The notes below the pieces were generated by a model. It ran no database searches and had not been told where the DNA came from. It saw only the letters and a program-made list of their open reading frames with translations. From the NCBI RefSeq assembly GCF_037201965.1, contig NZ_CP147518.1, forward strand, positions 2,727,001-2,791,000: DNA of 64,000 nucleotides, given 5' to 3'. This document shows positions 26,977-34,579 of the stretch, piece after piece. This stretch comes from Spirosoma sp. SC4-14. GTDB lineage: Bacteria > Bacteroidota > Bacteroidia > Cytophagales > Spirosomataceae. Each line of letters opens with the position of its first letter. Within the stretch, counting starts at the first letter, position 1. A program made the position numbers and the translations under genes.

Positions 26977-27465
26977 ATGCGAAGTTTTTTATTGCTGATT
27001 TTACTAGTTTGCTGTATGACTCCTTCCGATGCTCAGCCAATTGTGCCTGTTGAGGCAACTATGCATACGTACTCGTTTCGCCTGCGTCCGGGGCAGGATT
27101 TAAAGAAAGAGCTGGAAACGCTGGCTCAGAAACAGCGCCTGGGAGCTGGGGTTATCCTTACCTGCGTAGGGAGCCTTACCGAGCTAACCTTACGCCTGGC
27201 AAATCAGGAGAAGGGAAGCAAATGGAGCGGCCATTTTGAGATTGTCTCATTGGCTGGAACGCTTTCCATGCATGGCAGCCATCTGCATCTGTCAGCTTCT
27301 GATTCAACGGGCAGAACCTTTGGCGGGCACTTACTGGATGGCTGTAAAATTTATACGACAGCAGAAATTGTGATCGGTGTAATGCCTGAGCTGGATTACG
27401 TTCGGGAACCCGACCCGACCTATGGATACCATGAATTAGTGGTAAAAAAACGAAAAAAGAAGTAA
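26977..27465 (+). CDS. Exported PPC (DUF296) domain protein
   Basis: 162 codons from ATG at 26977. After an apparent signal peptide (MRSFLLLILLVCCMTPSDA, cleavage before QP), residues about 30-150 match the PPC/DUF296 domain: HTYSFRLRPGQDLKKELE, GVILTCVGSLTELTLR, FEIVSLAGTLS, HLHLSASDSTG and GGHLLDGCKIYTTAEIVIG. The family is best known as DNA-binding in plants, with small bacterial trimeric forms of unclear function. The signal peptide implies a periplasmic role not tied to DNA. Tail is basic (VVKKRKKK). A convergent hairpin separates it from the nuclease gene. Confidence 0.85.
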   Translation: MRSFLLLILLVCCMTPSDAQPIVPVEATMHTYSFRLRPGQDLKKELETLAQKQRLGAGVILTCVGSLTELTLRLANQEKGSKWSGHFEIVSLAGTLSMHGSHLHLSASDSTGRTFGGHLLDGCKIYTTAEIVIGVMPELDYVREPDPTYGYHELVVKKRKKK

Positions 27466-27468
27466 CCC

Positions 27469-27523
27469 TACCTCATAAATAGAGCCGCCATCCCCAGGGG
27501 ATGGCGGCTCTATTTATGAGGTA
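27469..27523. terminator. Bidirectional terminator hairpin
   Basis: 27-bp perfect arms (27469-27495 and 27497-27523) around a single central A, core GCCGCCATCCCC. It lies between convergent genes ending at 27465 (+) and 27532 (-). Confidence 0.8.
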
Positions 27524-27531
27524 GAAGTAAA

Positions 27532-28128
27532 TTAGTTGCGCTTGCTCATTTCGTCACGAATTTTGGCGGCTCGTTCGTATTCTTCGTTGCCGAGAGCTTC
27601 TTCGAGCATCCGCTGCAACTCTTCCGAAGAGGCATTTTTTAGCTGATCACCAAACGATCGGCTGGAAGGACGATTCGACGAGCGAACCAGTTCTTCCTGC
27701 TCGTCTTCATCTTCGTTCGAACTGGCCGTAATGCCTGCTTCCGATAAGATCGATTCATTCGTGTAAATGGGAACATTGAACCGAATACCGATGGCAATGG
27801 CATCTGAGGGGCGCGCATCGATTACCGATTCCCGCACGCCATCGAAACAAACAATTTTAGCGAAGAAAATCCCTTCGCGCAAATCAGAAATGACGATTTC
27901 GCGTACAGTAAACTTAAATTGCTCGGCAAATTGCTTGAAGAGATCGTGCGTCATCGGTCGATTGGGTACAATCTTTTCAATTTCGATGGCGATGGCCTGT
28001 GCTTCAAACATGCCGATTATTATTGGCAACCGACGATTGCCATATTCTTCTCCCAGTACCAGCGCAAATGATCCCGATTGCGACTGGCTGGGCGATAGTC
28101 CTAATATTTCCAGCTTAATCTTATCCAC
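27532..28128 (-). CDS. Bifunctional nuclease family protein (DUF151) with C-terminal UVR motif
   Basis: 198 codons, starting with GTG at 28128 (GTG GAT AAG), the only sensible start for the conserved KIKLEILGLS. Residues 1-130 are the bifunctional nuclease domain: LGEEYGNRRLPIIIGMFEAQAI, RPMTHDLF and DARPSDAIAIGIRFNVPIY. After an acidic linker, residues about 165-195 form a UvrB/UvrC-interacting motif (LQRMLEEALGNEEYERAAKIRDEM). Characterised relatives degrade DNA and RNA; the UVR motif suggests contact with repair or protein-quality partners. Cytoplasmic, single gene. Confidence 0.92.
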   Translation of the reverse strand: MDKIKLEILGLSPSQSQSGSFALVLGEEYGNRRLPIIIGMFEAQAIAIEIEKIVPNRPMTHDLFKQFAEQFKFTVREIVISDLREGIFFAKIVCFDGVRESVIDARPSDAIAIGIRFNVPIYTNESILSEAGITASSNEDEDEQEELVRSSNRPSSRSFGDQLKNASSEELQRMLEEALGNEEYERAAKIRDEMSKRN

Positions 28129-28157
28129 GGTGCGAATTTAAGAATTTTTAGTCGTTT

Positions 28158-28214
28158 GTAGTCGGTGATTGATGGTCTGTTTAATCAATTTATAAAACAC
28201 CCGCCACCGACTAC
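28158..28214. repeat. Inverted repeat GTAGTCGGTG after etfA
   Basis: GTAGTCGGTG (28158-28167) is complementary to CACCGACTAC (28205-28214). It lies between the nuclease start and the stop of etfA, so it may act as the 3' stem of the electron-transfer flavoprotein transcript. The flanks carry related words (TAGTCGTTTGTAG, CCAACTACTA). Confidence 0.5.
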
Positions 28215-28220
28215 CAACTA

Positions 28221-29183
28221 CTATAATGCCTGCACCGCTTTTGTTAATCGGGGTAGTACATCAAATACATCACCGACGATACCATAATCCGCCGATTTGA
28301 AAAACGGTGCTTCTGGGTCTTTGTTAATAACAACAATTACCTTCGAGGAGTTTACACCAGCTAAATGTTGTATGGCACCGGAGATACCACAGGCAATATA
28401 AAGATTCGGACTGATTTTCAGACCTGTCTGGCCAACGTGTTCGGAGTGGGGGCGCCAGTCGAGATCCGATACGGGTTTTGAGCAGGCGGTGGCTGCATGA
28501 AGGGCATGAGCCAGATCCTCAACAATGCCCCAGTTTTCGGGACCTTTGAGCCCCCGCCCCGCAGAAACGACAATGTCGGCTTCGGGAAGCAATACGTCGC
28601 CTGATGCTTTTTCGGTACTCTTAACTGAAATAACAAAATCGCTATCGTTTAGCGCCGGATTGAACGCTTCAACGGAAGCCGTGGCGTCTGTTTCTTCGGG
28701 CGTTATCGTATTTTTCTTGATTGCCAGAATTTTGGTGTCGGCTTTCAACTCATTGTAGGCGAATGCCTTGCCGGTATAAATGCTGCTTTTTACCCGGAAT
28801 CCGTTCGACAGATCGGGCAATTCAACTACATTGGCAGCCAGAGCCGCTTTCAGTTTTCCGGCCAGGCGGGCGGTCATGGCATCGGCCAGGGATGATTTCG
28901 CCAGAACAAGTACGGTAGACCCTTCCTGTTGTGCGGCTGCCGCTACAACAGAAGCATAAGCCATCCCGTTAGACTCATTGAGTTTGGCATCGGATGCGTA
29001 CAGCACTTTGGTTGCACCAAAACGCCCGGCCGATGCAAGTTCGCTATCGCTAGCCTGACCAATTACAATAGCAGTGGCAGACGTTCCGGTTTGTTCGGCA
29101 ACTTTTGCGCCATAAAAAATAGCTTCCTGCGACGATTTCTTGATTTTACCTTCGTCTAATTCGGCGAATATGAGAACGGACAT
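28221..29183 (-). CDS. etfA: Electron transfer flavoprotein alpha subunit
   Basis: 320 codons from ATG at 29183. The FAD-binding C-terminal signature is complete: SAGRGLKGPENWGIVEDLA, RPHSEHVGQTGL, YIACGISGAIQHLAG and VVINKDPEAPFFKSADYGIVGD. It forms a heterodimer with EtfB and carries electrons from acyl-CoA and other dehydrogenases to the quinone pool through ETF-quinone oxidoreductase. EtfB is encoded just upstream on the same strand; the 115-bp gap holds a repeat element but no obvious promoter, so an etfB-etfA operon is likely. No acyl-CoA dehydrogenase lies nearby. Confidence 0.96.
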   Translation of the reverse strand: MSVLIFAELDEGKIKKSSQEAIFYGAKVAEQTGTSATAIVIGQASDSELASAGRFGATKVLYASDAKLNESNGMAYASVVAAAAQQEGSTVLVLAKSSLADAMTARLAGKLKAALAANVVELPDLSNGFRVKSSIYTGKAFAYNELKADTKILAIKKNTITPEETDATASVEAFNPALNDSDFVISVKSTEKASGDVLLPEADIVVSAGRGLKGPENWGIVEDLAHALHAATACSKPVSDLDWRPHSEHVGQTGLKISPNLYIACGISGAIQHLAGVNSSKVIVVINKDPEAPFFKSADYGIVGDVFDVLPRLTKAVQAL

Positions 29184-29202
29184 AAAAGAGTTTTCAGTTT
29201 AT

Positions 29203-29296
29203 GGTATATGGTTTACAGTGTATGGTTTACGGTTGCTCCGCTTAGTAGCATATATCCTTCTATAGCAGCGCAACCATAAACCGTAAACCCTATACC
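29203..29296. repeat. Dispersed palindromic element, copy 1
   Basis: Arms GGTTTACGGTTGC and GCAACCATAAACCGTAAACC enclose a 36-nt centre. That centre matches the reverse complement of the centre of the element at 61221-61300 at 28 of 36 positions, and the arms share the same words. It sits between etfB and etfA. Confidence 0.65.
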
Positions 29297-29298
29297 GA

Positions 29299-30036
29299 TT
29301 AAATAACTTTTGCTTCGGTATGGAGAAGTTGAATGAGCGTTTCGGCCTGGTCGGCTGGAATCATTTTCACTGAACCTCGTGGGGCTGGTAGTTCATAACT
29401 AGCCACGGTTATGAGTTTGTCGGTTCCGACTGGCTCTACAACCTTAAGGGGTTTGGTGCGGGCGGTCATAATGCCACGCATATTCGGAATTTTCCATTCC
29501 GCAATAGGCTCCTGGCAACCTAGCACAAGCGGTAGTTTGGCTTCTAACTGTTCTTTACCTCCTTCTATTTCCCGCGTGATTTGGGCCGTATCTCCATCCA
29601 GATCGAGTTGCATAACGGGTGAAATGGACGGAAAACCCAGCATTTCGCCAACAATACCGTGAACCTGACCGCCATTGTAATCGATGGATTCGCGGCCCAT
29701 CAAAATCAGGTCGTATTGAGATTCTTTGGCAATAACTGCAATTTGCTCGGCAACGAAATAAGCATCGGTGGGTTCGGCATTGACCCGAATGGCATCATCG
29801 GCACCAATTGCCAGGCATTTGCGAATAACGGGTTCGGAGTCGGCTTCACCAACGTTGAGTACAGTTACCGATGCTCCTGTTTTTTCTTTTAGTTCAACTG
29901 CCCGCGCCAGGGCGTAGTCGTCGTAGGGGCCAGTAATGAATGTTACCCCTGCCTTATTCAATTTGGTATTATTGTCCGTGAAGGCAATTTTGGTGGTGGT
30001 GTCGGGCACACTCGTCACACACACTAAAATTTTCAT
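29299..30036 (-). CDS. etfB: Electron transfer flavoprotein beta subunit
   Basis: 245 codons from ATG at 30036. Family features: MKILVCVTSVPDT at the start, TFITGPYDDYALARAVELKE, GADDAIRV, DLILMGRESIDYNGGQVHGI for AMP binding, and the C-terminal EIEGGKEQLEAKLPLV and MRGIMTARTKPL. It pairs with EtfA and is first in the operon. The start faces the TPR gene at 30216; the 180-bp divergent region has a symmetric pair of -7-like elements (30147-30165). Confidence 0.96.
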   Translation of the reverse strand: MKILVCVTSVPDTTTKIAFTDNNTKLNKAGVTFITGPYDDYALARAVELKEKTGASVTVLNVGEADSEPVIRKCLAIGADDAIRVNAEPTDAYFVAEQIAVIAKESQYDLILMGRESIDYNGGQVHGIVGEMLGFPSISPVMQLDLDGDTAQITREIEGGKEQLEAKLPLVLGCQEPIAEWKIPNMRGIMTARTKPLKVVEPVGTDKLITVASYELPAPRGSVKMIPADQAETLIQLLHTEAKVI

Positions 30037-30146
30037 ATTTCCTGGGGTTTTGTGATAGATTCTGACAGATACAGTCTAAGGACAGGGATGCGAATAGATC
30101 GATGAAGTATTGCTGCTTCGGGTCGTAATCACTGAGCGCTATCCAC

Positions 30147-30165
30147 TACTTTTGTGGCAAAAGTA
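30147..30165. promoter_or_regulatory. Back-to-back TACTTTTG elements between etfB and the TPR gene
   Basis: TACTTTTG-tgg-CAAAAGTA is a perfect inverted repeat; each half matches the TAnnTTTG -7 consensus, one on each strand. Clear TTTG -33 partners at the standard distance are lacking. It may hold two facing promoters, or be a regulator site. Confidence 0.4.
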
Positions 30166-30183
30166 CAAACTGTCTCAAATAAA

Positions 30184-30199
30184 AGTATGCATGCATACT
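30184..30199. promoter_or_regulatory. 16-bp perfect palindrome upstream of the TPR gene
   Basis: AGTATGCATGCATACT, 17 bp before the ATG at 30216. Position and symmetry suit an operator or a leader stem; no known regulator motif is recognised. Confidence 0.3.
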
Positions 30200-30215
30200 A
30201 TTTTTTTATCGAGAA

Positions 30216-30545
30216 ATGAATAACGATCGTATCCAACAATTAATTCGATTTGTACAGGAAGAACCCGATGAGCCGTTCAATGTTTATGCTTTAGCAATGG
30301 AATTTTTGAACGGTCGGCCAACGGAGGCAAAAACCTACTTCGATCAGCTTCTGGCTCAATTTCCTGACTACCTGCCAACTTATTATCATGCAGCAGCGCT
30401 CTATACCGATCTTGACGAGCGAGACCGGGCTGCGGAGCTCTACGAAAAAGGGATTGAACTGGCTCGGGCACAAAACAACCAGAAAACGCTACTGGAACTA
30501 CAGCGTGCTCAGCAGGCCTTTGACGACGATGATGATGAGTGGTAG
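30216..30545 (+). CDS. Small tetratricopeptide-repeat protein
   Basis: 109 codons from ATG at 30216. Two or three TPR-like helix pairs cover most of the length: PFNVYALAMEFLNGRPTEA, YFDQLLAQFPDYLPTYYHA and DLDERDRAAELYEKGIELA. It ends in an acidic tail (FDDDDDEW). No signal peptide, so cytoplasmic; TPR units mediate protein contacts, partner unknown. It diverges from etfB and converges on the lipoprotein gene, whose stop is 3 bp away. Confidence 0.8.
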   Translation: MNNDRIQQLIRFVQEEPDEPFNVYALAMEFLNGRPTEAKTYFDQLLAQFPDYLPTYYHAAALYTDLDERDRAAELYEKGIELARAQNNQKTLLELQRAQQAFDDDDDEW

Positions 30546-30548
30546 TTG

Positions 30549-31355
30549 TTAACGACGCCGTTTTGCCGTTTGCTGCACAAAGTCCTGCTTAAACAACAGT
30601 GGAACCGTGGCCTGTTCGGGAATTGTGTAGGAAATGGCCAGGAAGCGGGCATTGGGTACTTTAGGCAGGTACACAAAACCTCGTACGGATTCGTTCGGTG
30701 CTAATGTATTCGCTTTCAGAGCCAACTCACGCCAACGGTAGTCTTCGTAGTCGTAGCGTTGCATCCGGTTGGCAAACGTGCTGTAATCGACAGCGCGTTT
30801 GACTGCTATGCCCTGATAGGCAAGATAGTGAGCCGCTCGATTTGTTGTGTATTCGCGATAGGTACGGCTGTTGGCCGACGACGAAACGTCGGAAGCAATG
30901 GCAGCCACCATCAGCACCGTATTAAATACTTTCGCTCGTTTTAGTCGTTTTTCTTCCTGCCTGCGTTTCTGGTTAACGCGTCCTGCTTCGTAGTTGGGGT
31001 CGGCTGCTGAACCCGCCAGACTTAGTGCTGGATTATTCGGCTCGGATAAAGTGTCCTGATTGGCATTGAGGGCAGTAAAATGAAAATCGGCTGGATCAAC
31101 CGTTATGGGATGATCGGTATGGTTTTTAACCTCTATGTCCAGCGCTACGAATTCCAGATCTTCCCGTTCGAAGGAAGCTACAACACCTACTCCATTCGCT
31201 TCTGCTTTTGTTACAGGACGTCCATCAATTGTAGTAATGTCGCCCGAAGCCGGTGCCAATTGATACGATGTGGTGAGGGTAGGCGCACAACTGCTCAGCG
31301 AGCAGGCCAGAAAGGCCGTTCCAAGAATATAGACCGAAAAAGTAAATCGTTTCAT
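30549..31355 (-). CDS. Hypothetical lipoprotein
   Basis: 268 codons from ATG at 31355; a TTG 24 bases upstream is less likely. Lipoprotein signal peptide with lipobox LSSC, Cys23 (ACSLSSCAP). The mature part has Ig-like beta strands (LEFVALDIEVKNHTDHPI, SVRGFVYLPKVP) and a charged helical segment (QKRRQEEKRLKRAKVF). I cannot assign a family. Likely anchored in the outer membrane or inner membrane facing the periplasm. Convergent with the TPR gene with almost no spacing. Confidence 0.7.
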   Translation of the reverse strand: MKRFTFSVYILGTAFLACSLSSCAPTLTTSYQLAPASGDITTIDGRPVTKAEANGVGVVASFEREDLEFVALDIEVKNHTDHPITVDPADFHFTALNANQDTLSEPNNPALSLAGSAADPNYEAGRVNQKRRQEEKRLKRAKVFNTVLMVAAIASDVSSSANSRTYREYTTNRAAHYLAYQGIAVKRAVDYSTFANRMQRYDYEDYRWRELALKANTLAPNESVRGFVYLPKVPNARFLAISYTIPEQATVPLLFKQDFVQQTAKRRR

Positions 31356-31668
31356 GGGCAGATAGGTTGAAGCGTGCAATTCGCTTTGCTTTTGGTAAAG
31401 TTACAGATTATGTATGTTTTGTTGAAACAATCTGTTTCTGAATAGATGCCAGAACATCGTTGATGGTTGCAACGAACGTTCTGATGAGTATTTTTTTAGT
31501 AAACTGTAGTATATCGAAAATGAGAAAGCACGGCTTACAGCGTTGAAGACAGGCAAAAAACGTGTTCCTTTCGAGTAGCATAAAGTATATATATCAGAAA
31601 GAAAAATAAGATATGGAATCTGGAAATTTGTATCTTTAGCCACCATATCCCAAACCATTTTTGCTCGT
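31356..31668. other. AT-rich divergent intergenic region
   Basis: 313 bases without a supported gene, between the lipoprotein and the repeat-protein gene. TATCTTTA at 31631-31638 is one base from the -7 element and about 30 bp before the ATG at 31669, but I see no TTTG partner at the right distance. Confidence 0.35.
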
Positions 31669-32685
31669 ATGAAAATTTTTACGTTTAGTCTACTTGCTGG
31701 TGTTGTCGCTTTTTCTGCCAATGCGGTTGCGCAAAGTCAGATCGTAACACCCGATAATCAGGTGGTTAGCTTTCAGTCTGTCAACGGAACAAACAACCTG
31801 TTCATTGGTCAGAGTACCAGTGCCGTAATGGGGGGTACGTATAATACCTTTATGGGAAGTCAGGCGGGCCAGGGCAATACGACCGGCTCCTATAATACCT
31901 ATTTTGGCTATAAAGCAGGTTTCCCGAACACCATTGGTAGCCACAATACGTTTGTTGGTTATGAAGCCGGTAAATTAAATACGGACGGCGACGATAACGT
32001 ATTTATCGGATTTAATGCCGGCCAGGGCAACCGTCGCGGAAGTCGTAATCTTATTATTGGGCCAAACGCTGGTTTCGAAACGGTAGAGGGCGAAAACAAT
32101 ACCTTTCTGGGGGCTAATGCGGTTGGTGTTGGCGTCGGTTTATCCAATGCAACGGCTATTGGTGCCAATGCTCGTGTATTAACTAGCAATGCGATGGTGC
32201 TGGGCAACAATGTAAACGTTGGTATTGGCACATCGACTCCCCAGAACCGACTCGAACTCACTGCTGGTATTGATGGGCGGAGTGGTCTTCGGCTGACAAA
32301 CCTGACAACTAATTCGCCTGCATCTGAAGCTGCAACGAGTAAGTTTCTGACTGTTAACGACAAAGGTGATGTTACTCTGGCCGGACGACTTTCGGCCGTG
32401 GCTATGCAGGTACAGCCTAAGTCAGAAAACCAGTGGGCCGATTATGTGTTTGCGCCAAACTATCAGCTTCCGTCACTGGCCGAAACCGAACAGTATATCC
32501 AGCAGCATAAGCACCTTCCCGGAATACCAAGCGCTGAAGAGATGGTAAAACAGGGCACCGATCTGACAACTTTGCTGGCTACACTGGTGAAGAAAAATGA
32601 AGAATTGACCCTGCATCTTATTGAGCAGCAAAAACGTATCGAGCGTCTGGAGCAGCAGAATCGCCAGCTTCGGAAAAAGAAATAA
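31669..32685 (+). CDS. Exported head-repeat/coiled-coil surface protein (tail-fibre-like)
   Basis: 338 codons from ATG at 31669, signal peptide ending NAVAQ. Residues 56-140 hold five tandem 17-residue repeats of the form G-x-x-N-T-F-x-G-x-x-A-G-x-x-N-x-x (GTYNTFMGSQAGQGNTT is one), with degenerate copies on either side (40-55 and 141-157). This resembles the left-handed beta-roll head repeats of trimeric adhesins and phage fibres. Next comes a motif (IGTSTPQNRLEL), then WADYVFAPNYQLPSLAE and a C-terminal coiled coil (KKNEELTLHLIEQQKRIERL). The C-terminal block is common in Bacteroidota surface proteins. Likely trimeric and cell-surface; ligand unknown. Confidence 0.8.
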   Translation: MKIFTFSLLAGVVAFSANAVAQSQIVTPDNQVVSFQSVNGTNNLFIGQSTSAVMGGTYNTFMGSQAGQGNTTGSYNTYFGYKAGFPNTIGSHNTFVGYEAGKLNTDGDDNVFIGFNAGQGNRRGSRNLIIGPNAGFETVEGENNTFLGANAVGVGVGLSNATAIGANARVLTSNAMVLGNNVNVGIGTSTPQNRLELTAGIDGRSGLRLTNLTTNSPASEAATSKFLTVNDKGDVTLAGRLSAVAMQVQPKSENQWADYVFAPNYQLPSLAETEQYIQQHKHLPGIPSAEEMVKQGTDLTTLLATLVKKNEELTLHLIEQQKRIERLEQQNRQLRKKK

Positions 32686-32701
32686 TCGACATTATATCGT
32701 T

Positions 32702-32746
32702 ATAAACTAAAAGGGATCGTCTTAACGGCGATCCCTTTTAGTTTAT
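32702..32746. terminator. Bidirectional terminator
   Basis: 18-bp arms (32702-32719 and 32729-32746), ATAAACTAAAAGGGATCG and complement, 9-nt loop, between convergent genes ending at 32685 (+) and 32743 (-). The right arm overlaps the NRAMP stop codon. Confidence 0.8.
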
Positions 32747-33924
32747 TGGAGTGCCAGCCAAACGTTGCGAAGGCCCAAAAAAGCCGTTACGGCCACAACA
32801 AGCAGCATGGCCAGATTTTGCCAGAGTGAATTGCGGTATTGGGCGGGCAGGAGTGTTTTGTTGTTTACCGCAATGAACAGAAAAATGGTCACGACTGGTA
32901 ACAAAAGACCATTAGCGGCCTGTGCCAGAATAATGACCGGAACAGGTTTTACGCCCAGCAGACCAAATAGTAGCCCAATCAACATTACTGCCAGCCAGAC
33001 AATTCGATAGGGCATTGAGGTCTCGGACCAGCCTAACAAACTTTTGGCCGTTACGGCAGCCGCCAGCGGAGCCGTCAGGCAAGAGGTAAAACCGGCCGCA
33101 AACAGCCCAAAGCCAAACAGGCTACCTGCCCAGGAACCTATTCGAAGGCTAAGCGTTTGGGCAACCGTCTGAAACGAAAACTCGCCTGAGACCAACGTTC
33201 CCGATACCAGAATTGCCATTGAAATGAGACCACCAATCAAAACGGCCAATCCAATACCCCAGCGCATCTCCGCTAACGTTTGCTTTTGGCCAATGCCTGA
33301 ACCCAGAAATAGATTATAGGGGACAATAGTAGTGCCGATGAGGCCGATTACCAGAACCTGCCCATCGGGAGGTATGGAAGGAACAACCATTGCTTTGGCC
33401 AGGTCTACCCCATTGGGTGAGGCACTAATGGCTACATAAGCAAAGGCAATGCCCATCGAAAAAACGATAATACCCAAGATGTTGGCAATTGACTGGGTAG
33501 AACCTTTCCATAAAAGAGCCATTGAAAGAAGACCAATCAGCAGCGTAAGTAACTGGGGAGAAAGGCTGGTCAGTAATGCCAGGCCCGAAACAGCGCCAAG
33601 AATGTTACCAGCTTCGTAGGCCGCACATCCCAGCGCTACGGCTCCAAACAGCGTAACCATCAGCCAGCGCACTCGTATGCCATATGCTTTTGTAAGCAGT
33701 TCGCCCAGGCTCAGGCCAGAGGCAATGGTGACGCGGGCCGCAGCTTCCTGCAAAATAACAGTGCCAATTGTTGAGAAGGTAAGCGCCCAGAGGAGTTGTA
33801 AGCCAAAGCGCGAACCTGCCATTGCGCAGGTCGTGACGGTGCCGGGGCCAATAAATGCGGCCGAAATAACAGACCAGAATAAGACACTGCCGAGACCGGC
33901 ACGCAAGGAAAGTAACTTGGGCAC
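32743..33924 (-). CDS. NRAMP-family transporter lacking the canonical metal-site residues
   Basis: 393 codons from GTG at 33924 (GTG CCC AAG). About eleven hydrophobic helices give the NRAMP/APC fold. Helix 1 carries FIGPGTVTTCAMAG where typical Mn/Fe transporters have DPGN, so the metal-binding Asp and Asn are Gly26 and Thr29. Helix 6 reads TTIVPYNLF where A-x-x-M-P-H-N is usual, so Met becomes Val201. It is therefore an NRAMP homologue that should not bind Mn or Fe in the usual way; it might carry another ion or solute. A Dps gene lies 88 bp upstream on the same strand, with a hairpin between. Confidence 0.85.
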   Translation of the reverse strand: MPKLLSLRAGLGSVLFWSVISAAFIGPGTVTTCAMAGSRFGLQLLWALTFSTIGTVILQEAAARVTIASGLSLGELLTKAYGIRVRWLMVTLFGAVALGCAAYEAGNILGAVSGLALLTSLSPQLLTLLIGLLSMALLWKGSTQSIANILGIIVFSMGIAFAYVAISASPNGVDLAKAMVVPSIPPDGQVLVIGLIGTTIVPYNLFLGSGIGQKQTLAEMRWGIGLAVLIGGLISMAILVSGTLVSGEFSFQTVAQTLSLRIGSWAGSLFGFGLFAAGFTSCLTAPLAAAVTAKSLLGWSETSMPYRIVWLAVMLIGLLFGLLGVKPVPVIILAQAANGLLLPVVTIFLFIAVNNKTLLPAQYRNSLWQNLAMLLVVAVTAFLGLRNVWLALQ

Positions 33925-33933
33925 GAGTAAAAG

Positions 33934-34008
33934 TGAAGAGTTAAGAATGAAGAGTGCTGAATATAGAAAATTATCAACTATTCTACACGCTTCATTCTTA
34001 ACTCTTCA
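33934..34008. repeat. 19-bp inverted repeat between dps and the NRAMP gene
   Basis: TGAAGAGTTAAGAATGAAG (33934-33952) is complementary to 33990-34008. It occupies nearly all of the gap, so it could end dps transcripts or reduce read-through into the transporter. It belongs to the same style of word-repeat stems seen elsewhere in the window. Confidence 0.55.
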
Positions 34009-34011
34009 TTT

Positions 34012-34485
34012 TTACGAAAGGTATTTCCGCAGCATCCAGGCCATGGCTTCGTGCGCTTCCATCAACCCCGTCAGAAAATCGGCTGTGCCCGCATCGTTTA
34101 GCTCATCGGTGCATTTATCCACATCGTCGCGGAGTTCGCGGACAATTTGTTCATGGTCGGCCAGTAAGTTTTTAAACATTTCGGGAGTTCCATCCGGCGT
34201 GCCCGAATCTTCTTTCAGGCTGGTGTTATGAATAAATTCGGCCATTGTAGCCAGCGGCTTTCCGCCCAGTTGCCGAATGCGCTCGGCAACGGCATCAATT
34301 TCTTCTTCAATGGCTTTATACTGCTTCTCGAAGAATTTATGATACTCCATGAAGTTCGGACCAGCCACGTTCCAGTGGTATTTGCGGGTTTTGATATACA
34401 GAACGTGTAGATCAGAAAGAAAGTCGTTCAGTAAGGTGTTGTCCTGTTTCAGGACATCTTCTTCAAGACCAATGTTAGGCTGCAT
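34012..34485 (-). CDS. dps: Dps-family DNA-protection ferritin
   Basis: 157 codons from ATG at 34485. All ferroxidase positions known from Dps are kept: His37 (KYHWNV), His49 (MEYHKFFE), Asp64 and Glu68 (EEIDAVAERI). It should form a dodecamer that oxidises and stores iron using peroxide, protecting DNA under oxidative or starvation stress. Length is normal. The N-terminus lacks the Lys-rich DNA-binding tail of E. coli Dps, so protection may be mainly by iron storage. Same strand as the TIM-barrel gene upstream, separated by a small hairpin. Confidence 0.93.
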   Translation of the reverse strand: MQPNIGLEEDVLKQDNTLLNDFLSDLHVLYIKTRKYHWNVAGPNFMEYHKFFEKQYKAIEEEIDAVAERIRQLGGKPLATMAEFIHNTSLKEDSGTPDGTPEMFKNLLADHEQIVRELRDDVDKCTDELNDAGTADFLTGLMEAHEAMAWMLRKYLS

Positions 34486-34520
34486 GATAACGTGAGTTTG
34501 ATGTGTTGGTAACCAATAGG

Positions 34521-34543
34521 GTAGTGTGCACGATGCACACTAC
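34521..34543 (-). terminator. Small hairpin between the TIM-barrel gene and dps
   Basis: GTAGTGTGCA (34521-34530), loop CGA, TGCACACTAC (34534-34543). It lies 37 bp after the stop at 34580, so it likely ends the upstream operon before dps; no long T-run. Confidence 0.5.
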
Positions 34544-34579
34544 TCAGCAGAATAACCAGCAATCAAACGCTTTGTTTCG

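Noticed and set aside
31401-31721. Minus-strand 106-codon frame between the lipoprotein and repeat-protein genes
   Set aside because: Overlaps the start and probable promoter of the head-repeat gene and has no recognisable features.
31786-32139. 51-nt periodic DNA, considered as a CRISPR or minisatellite
   Set aside because: The period follows coding triplets of a 17-residue protein repeat and the DNA copies are diverged; no identical repeats with unique spacers.
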